This document shows, piece by piece, positions 7,949 through 16,044 of a DNA stretch of 34,776 nucleotides. Under the pieces are notes generated by a model that searched no databases, was not told the origin of the DNA, and worked only from the letters and a program-made list of their open reading frames with translations. The stretch lies in assembly GCF_031432425.1 (NCBI RefSeq), contig NZ_JAVKPH010000032.1, positions 1-34,776 on the forward strand. The letters are read 5' to 3'. The translations under genes were made by a program, and so were the position numbers. The stretch comes from Ruixingdingia sedimenti (GTDB lineage: Bacteria; Pseudomonadota; Alphaproteobacteria; Rhodobacterales; Rhodobacteraceae). The first letter of the stretch is position 1. Each line of letters opens with the position of its first letter.

Positions 7949-8175
7949 GGCCGGGCGGGATCAGGAAACGCACCGCGTTTCCCCCGCCCGTTCGCGCGAG
8001 GGTGCCATCAGGGACGGAGATGCCGGGAAAACTGGAAAGGCCAGCGCCTGCCCCGGCGGGCGAGTAGCGCCCGCCACGGGCGGGGCGGGCGCTGGCCGGG
8101 GGCTTGGGGCCCCCGGCCGGGGCAGCGGCACCGGCAGGATATGGCGAAGGCACGCGCCTTCGCCAGACAGAGCGG
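7949..8175 (-). repeat. 227-bp dispersed structured repeat, copy B
   Basis: Reverse-orientation copy of the element at 2838-3064, with the same boundaries (CCGCT-TGTCTGGCGAAGG at one end, GCGGTGCGTTTCCT-TCCCGCCCGGCC at the other). The main stems are kept and differences cluster in loops and in a variable stretch of about 30 bases. It lies between two oppositely oriented CRISPR fragments, as if inserted into or recombined within an old array. It has no convincing coding content. Confidence 0.85.
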
Positions 8176-8177
8176 CA

Positions 8178-8663
8178 GAACGTCGATCCGTCCCCGCGAA
8201 AGGAAAAATGCCCTCCAACTGCACGCGCAGCTTGGTGCACTGCCGGTTTCCACCCGCACTCTCAAAAGGGGGCGACCATGCCGAGACCTGTGGCCTATAT
8301 CGCAGGTCGCACGCCCCTGCGAAGGGGGCGACGATGACACCCCGTTCACCCTCGTCCACCGTGTAGTTTCCACCCACGCCCCCGCGGAGGGGGCGAAGCA
8401 AATGCGTCGGATATGCGGTCAGTCGGAAGGAGTTTCTACCCACGCCCCCGCGAAGGGGGCAGCCGCACCGACCAGTCGCTGACCGGCGGCATCAACCCCG
8501 TTTCTACCCACGCCCCCGAGAAAGGGGGCGACGCCAGCGAGCCGGACACCGCCGATCGGCTGCCGCGGTTTCTACCCACGTCCCCTTAAAGCGGCGACGA
8601 TGGTGAGTCGCATTCTGTATCCCACCTAAAAGTTTCTACCCAAGGCCCTGGCAAGGGAAAACG
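8178..8663 (-). CRISPR. Decaying CRISPR array, type I-C-like repeat, minus orientation
   Basis: Eight repeat positions: about 8178-8209 (very degenerate), 8246-8276, 8301-8332 (half preserved), 8366-8397, 8432-8463, 8500-8532, 8568-8598 and 8632-8663 (only the first ten bases preserved). On the plus strand the consensus begins GTTTCTACCCACGCCCCCGC and ends GAAGGGGGCGAC, which is the reverse of a type I-C repeat ending in GAAAC. Spacers are 33-36 bases apart from one shortened to 24 bases, and all differ. Transcription would run leftward from a leader right of 8663, but only 77 bases remain there before the mscS gene end, so the leader is probably lost. No cas genes are in the window. Confidence 0.78.
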
Positions 8664-8740
8664 CCTGCCCAAGAGGAGGGACGGCGGTTCATCGGGTCTT
8701 GCGTTCAGTCGGGGCCGGGGGGCGAGGCGGCGGCCCGCCC

Positions 8741-10723
8741 TTACGCCGGTGGAGCACCCGGCGCGCCCGGGGGGGTGGCCGGGAAGTGTTGCACCTGCAG
8801 GATGCCCAGTTCGCTGAACCGCAGCGCGATCCGGCGGTTGATCTCTCGTCCCAGTCCCCATTGCGCGTTGGGGTGCGAGCGGATGGCGCCCTTGATCACC
8901 ACGCCCGCCGGGGTGATCTGATCGACGCCCCAGAGCGAGAAGGGCCCCGTGACCGAGGCTTTCCAGGCCGGATCCTCGGCGATCTCGCGCCCGATGCGGT
9001 CGATTTCCGCCAGCGCGCGGTCGGTGTCCTCGGGGTTCAGGATGGTGGTGCTGACGGTATAGGTGCCATAGCCGCGCGAGTTGTTCTTCAGCGTGCTGAT
9101 CGACGAGAAGGGGATTGAATGCAGCGCCCCGTCGCCGTCGCGCAGTTTCAGCGTGCGGATCGTCAGCCCCTCGACCACGCCGGTCTTGCCGGCGGCCTCG
9201 ACGGTCTCGCCGATGGCGATGCTGTCCTCGAAGATGATGAAGATCCCGGTGATCACATCGCCCACCAGCTTCTGCGCGCCGATGCCGATGGCAAGCCCGA
9301 CGACCCCCGCCCCCGCCAGCAGCGGCGCCACGTCCACCCCGAGGTTCGACAGCACCGAAATCGCCGCCAGAGTCGCCACGACGATGAAGGCGAAGTTGCG
9401 CAGGAAGGGCAGAAGGGTGCGGATCCGGGTGCCCCGGCCCCGGGTCTGCGACACCGACCAGTCGAGCAGCGTGTCGACCAGCGTCCAGATGAACCACAGC
9501 GCATAGAGCGCCGCCAGCGTGGTGACGAGCGCGGCCGTCACCCTGCCGCGCGGATCCTGCCACCAGAGGCCGGCGATGGCGCCCGCGGCCCAGAGCCCCA
9601 GGGCGATCTGCACGCCGCTGCGCAGGACGCGGCCAAGGCGCAGGGCCAGCCGGTCGCGCAAGCCGCTTTCGGCGCGCACGTTCATCCGGTTCAGCACATG
9701 GCCGTGCAGCTTTTCCGTCAGCAGGATGCCGATCCCGGCGGCGGTCAGCAGGACCAGGCTCCAGAACAGATCGGGCACGAGGCCGAACCGCCGTTCGGCG
9801 CCGAAGATCCCGTAGCGGCCCGCGATGCCGATCAGGATCAGCGCGATGCCGAGGACATGCCAGCGGTCGGCGATCCAGGCGAGGATCTGTTCGGGCAGGG
9901 TGGGGGGATCGTCGTCCGGCGTGGCGCTTTCGACCTTCAGAAGCTGGCGGAAGGTCAGGCGCTGCTGCCAGGTGGCCCGCAGCCCGATGAGTGCTGCGAG
10001 CGTTTCCAGCGCCAGTGCGGTCGCGTCGCCGAAAGCGGGCGAAAGACCCCGCACCCCCTCGCGCAGAAGGAAGGCCGCCACCAGAAGGGCGGTGACGGTC
10101 CCCAGTTGCGGGGGCAGGTGGCGGGTGGTTTCCCGGTCGGCCCGGCGGCCGAAAAGGGTGAGCAGGGTGAAGAAGACGGCGACCCCCGCCATCGTCACCA
10201 TCGCGGCCATGAACGGCAGGGTGAGCAGCAGCAGAAGCCGCAGTTGCGGCGGCGGCGGCCGGGCGAAGGCGGCCCAGCCGAGGAGAAGCGCGCCGGCGAT
10301 GACGACGGGCGTCACGGCGGTCAGCGCGTAGTTCGCCAGCGCGCGGATCCGCTGGCGGGGCCGCGCGGCGGTCCTGACCGTGACGGCAAGGGCCGCGCGG
10401 CGCGACCGCAGCGCGCGCCAGGCCAGAAACAGCGCCGCGACGAGGGGAAGCCAGACCGGCAGGACCGGGACCAGACGATCCGCCCAGTCGCGCAGGGCGG
10501 GCCCGTCCGGCAGGCTGGCCACGAAGGCGTCGAAACCTTCGGCCACGGCATCGGGCAGCCCGGCGAGGGTGGTCAGCACGCCCTCGGCCCCGGCGATCCC
10601 CGGCCAGAGGATCAGCAGAAGCGCGACAAGGAAACCGCGGTGGTCGCGCCGGGAACGCGCCATCCCTGCCGGGGGCGGGCGACTGCCGTCAGGGGCGGAA
10701 GAAGGGAACGTGTCGCGCCGCAT
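8741..10723 (-). CDS. Large MscS-family mechanosensitive channel
   Basis: A 660-residue inner-membrane channel that should open on hypo-osmotic shock. An N-terminal signal-like segment (FLVALLLILWPGIAGAEG) leads into a long extension with many membrane helices. The conserved MscS core follows: pore helix GVDVAPLLAGAGVVGLAIGIGAQ near residue 465, GDVITGIFIIFEDSIAIGE, and a cytoplasmic beta domain (TIRTLKLRDGDGALHSIPFS). At about 660 residues it resembles YbiO/MscM-type large paralogues rather than the 286-residue MscS. The ATG at 10723 is preferred over an upstream TTG (10744) because GGAAG lies just before it; an ATG at 10663 is also possible. An EcfG-like promoter lies about 117 bases upstream. 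Confidence 0.9.
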   Translation of the reverse strand: MRRDTFPSSAPDGSRPPPAGMARSRRDHRGFLVALLLILWPGIAGAEGVLTTLAGLPDAVAEGFDAFVASLPDGPALRDWADRLVPVLPVWLPLVAALFLAWRALRSRRAALAVTVRTAARPRQRIRALANYALTAVTPVVIAGALLLGWAAFARPPPPQLRLLLLLTLPFMAAMVTMAGVAVFFTLLTLFGRRADRETTRHLPPQLGTVTALLVAAFLLREGVRGLSPAFGDATALALETLAALIGLRATWQQRLTFRQLLKVESATPDDDPPTLPEQILAWIADRWHVLGIALILIGIAGRYGIFGAERRFGLVPDLFWSLVLLTAAGIGILLTEKLHGHVLNRMNVRAESGLRDRLALRLGRVLRSGVQIALGLWAAGAIAGLWWQDPRGRVTAALVTTLAALYALWFIWTLVDTLLDWSVSQTRGRGTRIRTLLPFLRNFAFIVVATLAAISVLSNLGVDVAPLLAGAGVVGLAIGIGAQKLVGDVITGIFIIFEDSIAIGETVEAAGKTGVVEGLTIRTLKLRDGDGALHSIPFSSISTLKNNSRGYGTYTVSTTILNPEDTDRALAEIDRIGREIAEDPAWKASVTGPFSLWGVDQITPAGVVIKGAIRSHPNAQWGLGREINRRIALRFSELGILQVQHFPATPPGAPGAPPA

Positions 10724-10839
10724 GACATCTTCCAGAAACGCCAATCCGCGGATGCCGGTCCCGGAAGGGTTTTCCCTGCCGCTTCCCCGTTGCTTTCCGC
10801 TGCCGCATGGCGGATCTCCTGTCGGTCCATCGGGGCTGG

Positions 10840-10864
10840 AACCGGCGGGGAAGGGGATTGTTCC
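10840..10864 (-). promoter_or_regulatory. EcfG-like (general stress) promoter for the MscS-type gene
   Basis: On the minus strand GGAAC at 10864-10860, 17 bases, GTT at 10842-10840. The predicted leader to the ATG at 10723 is about 110 bases. Spacing and both elements match the three other sites in the stress block. Confidence 0.55.
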
Positions 10865-10955
10865 GGGGGCGGGCCGCTTTCGACGGCACCCGTGGGGGCG
10901 CTGTCCGGTATTTGCCGGCCCGCCGTCGCCGCATTCCGCCGGGACAGGGCCGGAA

Positions 10956-10973
10956 CGCCGGCCCCTGCCGGCG
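10956..10973 (-). terminator. GC hairpin downstream of the TetR gene
   Basis: A 7-bp stem CGCCGGC/GCCGGCG with a 4-base loop lies nine bases past the tetR stop codon. There is no T-run, so it may be a weak or Rho-assisted terminator separating the regulator from the MscS-type gene on the same strand. Confidence 0.45.
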
Positions 10974-10981
10974 GAACCCGG

Positions 10982-11659
10982 TTACGGGGTCGCGCCCGGT
11001 TCGGTGAGGATGCCTTGCAGGACGATGCTGCTGAACGCCCGGCCGATCTGTTCGGCGGTCGCCTTGCCGTCGGGGCGGAACCATCTGTGGCTCCAGTTGC
11101 ACATGCCGACGATGGCCAGCGAGATCGTCTTGGGCGAGGCGACGCGGGCGTCCACGCGGCCCGCCTGCACGGCCTCTTCGATGATGCGCAGGACGGCGCT
11201 GTCGAATCTCTGGCTCAGCGCCCGCACCTCCTTGGCCCAGGCGCTGTTTCTGGAAGAGATGCGGGCCATGTCCTCCTGGATGAAGAGGAACATGTAGGGA
11301 TAGTGCCGCTCGTAGGATTTCAGAAGCTCGATGATGAAGGTGCGCAGCTTTTCCTCGGGGTCGAGGTCGCTGTCGAGAACCTGTTCCACCATGGCGACGT
11401 TCTCTGCCGTCGCGTTCTGGACGAGTTGCTGGAAAAGCTCTTCTTTCCCGGAGGTATAATAGTAGATCGAGGCGCGGTCGATGCCGATGGCATTGGCGAA
11501 GTCGCTGATGCTCGCGCCATCGTAGCCCTTTTGCCGGAACACCTCGCCCGCGGCTGCGAACAGCTGGTCGCGGCGCTTCTGGTACTCGGGATCGCCCGAG
11601 GCGAGTGCCTGCTGCCGGCGCATGGCGATATTGCTGGTTTTCGATGGCGCCTTGGCCAA
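10982..11659 (-). CDS. TetR/AcrR-family transcriptional regulator
   Basis: A 225-residue one-component regulator. The N-terminal DNA-binding domain is clear: RRDQLFAAAGEVFRQKGYDGASISDFANAIGIDRASIYYYTSGKEELF, with the recognition helix around DRASIYYY (quoted here in two overlapping parts: RRDQLFAAAGEVFRQKGYDG and DFANAIGIDRASIYYYTSGK). The C-terminal ligand-binding domain resembles regulators of acyl-CoA or fatty-acid catabolism. The TTG at 11659 is chosen because GGAGG lies 7 bases upstream; an ATG at 11623 is an alternative. It is divergent from the PaaK/ABC operon, and one of four TCAACA-N4-TGTTGA palindromes lies in the gap, so it is the best candidate for the repressor of the whole island, with a CoA-thioester as likely inducer. 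Confidence 0.9.
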   Translation of the reverse strand: MAKAPSKTSNIAMRRQQALASGDPEYQKRRDQLFAAAGEVFRQKGYDGASISDFANAIGIDRASIYYYTSGKEELFQQLVQNATAENVAMVEQVLDSDLDPEEKLRTFIIELLKSYERHYPYMFLFIQEDMARISSRNSAWAKEVRALSQRFDSAVLRIIEEAVQAGRVDARVASPKTISLAIVGMCNWSHRWFRPDGKATAEQIGRAFSSIVLQGILTEPGATP

Positions 11660-11771
11660 GGGAATGCCTCCGGGAATACGCGGCAAGTATTATCGGTGAA
11701 CGCCGGGACAGGCAATGCCGGCGGGCGAAACCTGTCTTCGGGCGGCAAAGCGCGGGTCGCGGATCCTCAAA

Positions 11772-11787
11772 TCAACATTACTGTTGA
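11772..11787. promoter_or_regulatory. Operator 1: TCAACATTACTGTTGA palindrome
   Basis: One of four 16-bp palindromes of the form TCAACA-N4-TGTTGA in the island. It lies between the divergent TetR and PaaK/ABC transcription units. The downstream half-site runs into a consensus -35 hexamer TTGACA (11784-11789), so a bound repressor would block RNA polymerase. It sits 113 bases from the tetR start and could also serve autoregulation. Confidence 0.8.
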
Positions 11788-11812
11788 CAGAAGCCGTCCG
11801 CCGGATGCAAGT

Positions 11813-11826
11813 TTGATCCAGATCAA
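11813..11826. promoter_or_regulatory. Fnr/FnrL-type box TTGAT-CCAG-ATCAA
   Basis: A perfect match to the Fnr-family consensus TTGAT-N4-ATCAA, extended by one more paired base on each side. It lies 26 bases downstream of operator 1 and about 105 bases before the GTG of the ligase gene. If the TTGACA at 11784 is the -35 element, the box falls at the -10/start region and would repress under low oxygen; a start near 11861 would instead make it an activator site. Confidence 0.6.
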
Positions 11827-11930
11827 ATCCGGGCAGGGGAGGACGATGGCGGGAACGCCGTTGCCGGACCCGGAACATCTCACCGCGGCCACCCGATGCC
11901 GGTGGCCCTGTTGGAGGGGGGAAGAACGCC

Positions 11931-13196
11931 GTGCTGAAAAAAGCTTCGGGTCGGGATGACGACAGCGGCGCGGACTGGGCGCAGACGATGCGCGGTCAGC
12001 TTGCCTCGGCCGTGGCCGCGGCCCGGGCTGCCGCGCGGCTTCCGGCCTATCGGCGGGCCTTTCGCGCGGCGGGGGTCGAGGCGGCGGCGATTTCGGCGGA
12101 CACCTGGGGCAGCCTGCCGTTCCTGACCAAGGACGATCTGATCCGGGGCGCGCAGGACAACCCGCCCTTCGGCGACCGGCTGGGGGTCGCGCGGGGCGAT
12201 CTGGCGCATGTCTTTGCCGCCCCGGGCCCGATCTACATGCCCTACACCGCCGGGGACATGGCGCATGTCGCGGGGTCTTTCGCCCGGGCGATGCGGTCCT
12301 GCGGGCTGGAACCCGGCGATCTGGTGGACCAGACGACGATGTACAACTGGGTGATCGCCGCCACGGTCATCGACCGCGCGCTGGGGATGATCGGCTGCGG
12401 GGTCGTGCCGGGCGGCATCGGCCAGTCGGAGCGGCATCTGGAGGTCATCCGGCATCTCGGCGTCGATGCGATCGTCGCCTTCCCGACCTTCCTCGAACAT
12501 CTGCTGGACCGCGCCGAGGCCGAGGGCCGGCCGCTCGGCCTGAAGAAGGCGGTGGTGATGGGCGAGTTGAGCCACCCCGACACCAAGCGCCGGCTGCATG
12601 ACACCTACGGGCTGGAGGCGCGGGAGTTCTATGGCGTCTCCGACGTGGGGGCGGTGGCGTGGGAATGCACCCATGGCGCGGGCATGCACCTGCGCGACGA
12701 CCTGCTGGTGGAATTCATCGCCCCCGGCGGGACCACGCCGGTGGACCCCTCGCCCGAAACGCCCGCCGAACTGGTCGTGACCGATTTCCACCGCAAGGCG
12801 ATGCCGATCATCCGCCTGCGCACCGGCGACATGATCGACGGGCTGATCCGTTCGCCCTGCGCCTGCGGCAGCCATGCGCCGCGGTTCACCCGGATCGCGG
12901 GCCGCGCGGGCGAGATCACCAAGGTCAAGGGCATGTTCGTGGTGCCGCGGCTGGTGGGCGACGTGTTCCTGCGCCACGGCATCGACCGGCGCTACCGGCT
13001 GGTGGTGGACCGCACCGAGGGCGGCCGCGATGCCCTGACGCTGGAAATCGAGGGCGCGCCGCTTGCCGATGCCGCAGGCGTGCAGGCCGGGGTCGAGGCC
13101 GCGCTGCGGATGAAGCTGGACATGGCCTTCGTGGACACGCTTCCCGAACAGGGGCTGCGGCTGCTGGACCGCAGGAACGAAGGGCGGCCGGCATGA
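11931..13196 (+). CDS. PaaK-like (phenylacetate-CoA ligase family) acyl-CoA ligase
   Basis: A 421-residue adenylate-forming enzyme of the PaaK branch, which activates a carboxylic acid with ATP and CoA. Typical landmarks are LPFLTKDDLI near residue 63, FAAPGPIYMPYTAGDM in place of the usual SSGTTG-type loop, EFYGVSDVGAVAWEC, LVVTDFHRKAMPIIRLRTGD and GRAGEITKVKGMFVVP. The family includes phenylacetate and other aryl or cyclic-acid ligases; the substrate here is unknown. The GTG start at 11931 follows an AG-rich ribosome site (GGAGGGGGGAAG). It overlaps the next gene by ATGA. It is first in an operon that also encodes the importer, so it may activate the imported acid. Confidence 0.85.
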   Translation: MLKKASGRDDDSGADWAQTMRGQLASAVAAARAAARLPAYRRAFRAAGVEAAAISADTWGSLPFLTKDDLIRGAQDNPPFGDRLGVARGDLAHVFAAPGPIYMPYTAGDMAHVAGSFARAMRSCGLEPGDLVDQTTMYNWVIAATVIDRALGMIGCGVVPGGIGQSERHLEVIRHLGVDAIVAFPTFLEHLLDRAEAEGRPLGLKKAVVMGELSHPDTKRRLHDTYGLEAREFYGVSDVGAVAWECTHGAGMHLRDDLLVEFIAPGGTTPVDPSPETPAELVVTDFHRKAMPIIRLRTGDMIDGLIRSPCACGSHAPRFTRIAGRAGEITKVKGMFVVPRLVGDVFLRHGIDRRYRLVVDRTEGGRDALTLEIEGAPLADAAGVQAGVEAALRMKLDMAFVDTLPEQGLRLLDRRNEGRPA

Positions 13197-14008
13197 ACAT
13201 GAGCCGGCAGACCGACGAATTGCTGGGCGCGCAGGTCCGCACCGCGCCCGCCCCGGTCCTGGAGGTCCGCAACCTCGAACTGTCCTTCGGGGCGCTGCGG
13301 GCGCTCGACGACATATCCGCCGAGGTGCTGCCCGGCGAGATCCTGGCGATCGTCGGCCCGAACGGCGCGGGCAAGAGTTCCTTCCTGAATTCCGTCAACG
13401 GGTTCTACCGGCCCAGCCGGGGCACGGTGCGCTTCATGGGGCAGGACATCACCGGCCGGCGCGCCAGCGAGATCGCGCGCCTCGGGATCGCCCGCACCTT
13501 CCAGAACATCCAGCTGTATCTGGGCATGTCGGTATTGGACAACCTGCTGTCGGGCCGGCACATCCATTCCTCGGGCGGCGTCCTGCAGGCCCTGCTGCGC
13601 CCCTGGGGGATGCGCGACGAGATCCGTCAGCGCGCTGCGGTGGAGGAGATCATGGATTTCCTCGAACTTCAGCCCCACCGCCACACGCCGGTCGGGACCT
13701 TCGGCTATGGCATCCGCAAGCGGGTCGATCTGGGGCGGGCGCTGGCGATGGAACCCAAGCTGCTGCTGCTGGACGAACCGATGGCCGGGATGACCATGGA
13801 CGAGAAAGAGGACATGGTGAGGTTCATCCTCGAACTGCGGGCGCAGCGGGGCATGCCGATCCTGCTGGTCGAACACGACATGCAGGTGATCTCGGAAATC
13901 GCGGACCGCGTGGTGGTGCTGGACTGGGGGCGGCATGTCGCCACCGGCGCCCCCGCCGAGGTGCTGCGCCGCCCCGAGGTCGTCCGGGCCTATCTTGGAG
14001 GCGAATGA
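13193..14008 (+). CDS. Branched-chain-type ABC transporter ATP-binding protein (LivG-like)
   Basis: A 271-residue ATPase of the HAAT (LivG) type. Walker A is GPNGAGKSS at residues 55-63, the signature region reads FGYGIRKRVDLGRAL, Walker B is LLLLDEPMAGM, and the H-loop is LLVEHDM. The non-canonical signature is usual for LivG-like subunits. The start overlaps the ligase stop as ATGA. With the LivF-like, LivH-like, LivM-like and binding-protein genes downstream it forms a complete importer. In catabolic islands such importers often carry aromatic or alicyclic acids rather than amino acids. Confidence 0.92.
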   Translation: MNMSRQTDELLGAQVRTAPAPVLEVRNLELSFGALRALDDISAEVLPGEILAIVGPNGAGKSSFLNSVNGFYRPSRGTVRFMGQDITGRRASEIARLGIARTFQNIQLYLGMSVLDNLLSGRHIHSSGGVLQALLRPWGMRDEIRQRAAVEEIMDFLELQPHRHTPVGTFGYGIRKRVDLGRALAMEPKLLLLDEPMAGMTMDEKEDMVRFILELRAQRGMPILLVEHDMQVISEIADRVVVLDWGRHVATGAPAEVLRRPEVVRAYLGGE

Positions 14009-14014
14009 CGCACG

Positions 14015-15940
14015 ATGCTGGAGCCGACCTGTGACACGCTGCCGAAATTCGTCTTTCGCCATCTGGCCGAACGGCCCGATGCGCTGGCCATGCGGCGCAA
14101 GGCGCTGGGGATCTGGCGCCGGATAAGCTGGGGGGAATCGGGGCGCGAGATCGAGCGGATCGCCGCCGGGCTGATGGCGCTGGGGCTGGGGGACGAGGCC
14201 TGCATCGCCGCCATCGGCGACAACGAGCCCGAACTGTTCTGGGCGGAACTGGCGATCCAGTCGGTGGGCCGGGCGGCAAGCTGCCTCTACCCCGACATTT
14301 CCGGCGAGGAACTGCGGCTGAGCCTGCTGGACTGCGGCGCGCGGATCGTCTTTGCCGAGGATCAGGAACAATGCGACAAGCTGCTGGAGCTTGCCGATGA
14401 AACCGGGCTGCGGGCCATCGTCTACTGGGACAACCGGGGGATGGAAGGCTACGACGACCCCCGGGTGATCGCGCTCGACGACCTGCGCCGCAGGGGCGAT
14501 GCCCTGCTGGCCGAAACGCCGGATTGCGTCCGCGCGGCGGTGGCGCGCGGCAGCGCCGACGATCTGGCGGCGGTGATCTATACATCGGGCACCACCGGCC
14601 GCCCCAAGGGGGTGATGGGGTCGCACCGCTATCTTCTGGACATCGCCGACCGCTGGCGGCGGGTGCTGGATGCGACGCCGGGCGCGAATTACGTCAGCTA
14701 TATCTCGCCCGCCTGGGCGACCGAGCAATATATCGGCCTGGCGCTGGGCGTGTCGCTGCCGATGGTGATGAACTTCCCCGAGGAACCCGAAACCGTCGCC
14801 ATCGACATGCGCGAGATCGGGCCCGAGTTCCTGTTCTACAGCCCCCGCCAGTGGGAGGCCGTGGTGGCCGCGACCGACGCCCGCATCCGCGACGCGGCGG
14901 CCCCGGTGCGGGCGGTCTATCGCTGGTCGATGCAGGCGCTGGCTGAAGGGCAGGGGCGGCAGCGCACCCTGGGCCAGCGGTTCCGGCGCGGGCTGGCCGA
15001 CATTCTGGTGGGCCGGGCGGTGCGCGACCGGCTGGGGTTCGGCAGCCTGCATACGGCGGTGAATTCGGGCAGCACGCTCAGCCCCGAGGTCTTCGCCTTC
15101 TTCCGCGCGCTGGGCGTCAGCATGCGCAACGTCTACGGCTTCACCGAGATCGGCATCGTCGCGGCCACCGGTGATGACGACCCCCGCGACACGGTGGGCC
15201 GCCTGCTGACCAGCGCCCACGGGGCAGAGCCGGTCCAGGTCCGCATCCACGACGACGAGATCCAGGTGCGCGGCGGGGTGGTGTTCAGCGGCTATTTCAA
15301 CCGGCCCGAGGCGATGGCCGAACGGCTGACCCCCGACGGCTGGATCCGCAGCGGCGATGCCGGGCGGTTCGACGCGGACGGGCGGCTGATCTACCTCGAC
15401 CGGCTGGACGACCTGCGCCGGCTGTCCAGCGGCGAAACCGTCGCGCCGCAGTATATCGAGACGCGCATCCGCCTGAGCCCCTATATCCGCGACGTGATCG
15501 TGGTGGGCGAGGGGCGCGCGGCGGTGGCGGCGCTGGTGGACATCGACATGGAACTGGTCGGGCGCTGGGCCGAGGAACGGCAGATTTCCTTCACCTCGCA
15601 GGTGGACCTGTCGCAGCACGCGCAGGTCTATGCGCTGATCGAACAGGAACTGGCCGCGGTCAACGCCACCCTGCCGGAAACCGCGCGGGTGGCGCGGTTC
15701 CTGAACCTGTTCAAGCCCTTCGACGCCGACGAGGGCGAACTGACCCGCAGCCGCAAGTTGCGCCGCGCGGTGATCGAAAGGAAATACGCCGATCTGATCG
15801 ACGGGCTTTACGGCGATGCCGGCACGGTCTCTGCCAGTGTCGAGATCAGGTATCAGGACGGGCGCACACGGGTGCTTCAGGGCGATGTCGCCGTCCGGCA
15901 GGTCGGCGGCACCGCGCCCCGCCCCGCATCGGCGGCCTGA
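14015..15940 (+). CDS. Long-chain-type acyl-CoA synthetase (AMP-binding)
   Basis: A 641-residue AMP-forming ligase of the FadD15/FAA1-like group. The P-loop motif YTSGTTGRPKGVMGSH lies near residues 188-203, followed by YGFTEIGIVA and the SGDAGRFDADGRLIYLDR motif; LDDLRRLSSGETVAPQYIE takes the place of the usual lysine-containing hinge region. It is a second CoA ligase in the same operon as the PaaK-like enzyme, so the pathway may need two activation steps or handle a range of acids. Genes of this kind are frequently found inside HAAT-type ABC operons. It starts at the ATG at 14015, six bases after the LivG stop. Confidence 0.9.
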   Translation: MLEPTCDTLPKFVFRHLAERPDALAMRRKALGIWRRISWGESGREIERIAAGLMALGLGDEACIAAIGDNEPELFWAELAIQSVGRAASCLYPDISGEELRLSLLDCGARIVFAEDQEQCDKLLELADETGLRAIVYWDNRGMEGYDDPRVIALDDLRRRGDALLAETPDCVRAAVARGSADDLAAVIYTSGTTGRPKGVMGSHRYLLDIADRWRRVLDATPGANYVSYISPAWATEQYIGLALGVSLPMVMNFPEEPETVAIDMREIGPEFLFYSPRQWEAVVAATDARIRDAAAPVRAVYRWSMQALAEGQGRQRTLGQRFRRGLADILVGRAVRDRLGFGSLHTAVNSGSTLSPEVFAFFRALGVSMRNVYGFTEIGIVAATGDDDPRDTVGRLLTSAHGAEPVQVRIHDDEIQVRGGVVFSGYFNRPEAMAERLTPDGWIRSGDAGRFDADGRLIYLDRLDDLRRLSSGETVAPQYIETRIRLSPYIRDVIVVGEGRAAVAALVDIDMELVGRWAEERQISFTSQVDLSQHAQVYALIEQELAAVNATLPETARVARFLNLFKPFDADEGELTRSRKLRRAVIERKYADLIDGLYGDAGTVSASVEIRYQDGRTRVLQGDVAVRQVGGTAPRPASAA

Positions 15941-15981
15941 AAGACCCGCGGCCGCGACCGCCTGCGGCCGCAGGAAACAAC

Positions 15982-16011
15982 GCCGCCCCGGAAGGAGGAA
16001 TTCGGGGCGGC
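15982..16011 (+). promoter_or_regulatory. Intercistronic hairpin before the binding-protein gene
   Basis: An 8-bp stem GCCGCCCC (15982-15989) pairs with GGGGCGGC (16004-16011), followed by AAAA. It sits in the 104-base gap between the acyl-CoA synthetase and the periplasmic binding protein. Such hairpins often stop partial transcripts or protect the binding-protein mRNA, giving more of that protein. Another palindrome, CCTGCGGCCGCAGG, lies just upstream at 15961-15974. Confidence 0.5.
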
Positions 16012-16044
16012 AAAAGGCTGAACAACAACGACAGGGAGGTAGAC

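Noticed and set aside
7578..8740. Active CRISPR-Cas system
   Set aside because: No cas genes, no room for a leader, and most repeats carry substitutions. The loci are treated as remnants.
9119..11959. Very long open frame antisense to the MscS-type and TetR genes
   Set aside because: It is a GC-rich shadow. The product is Arg/Gly/Gln-rich with no domains, while the opposite strand encodes clear protein families.
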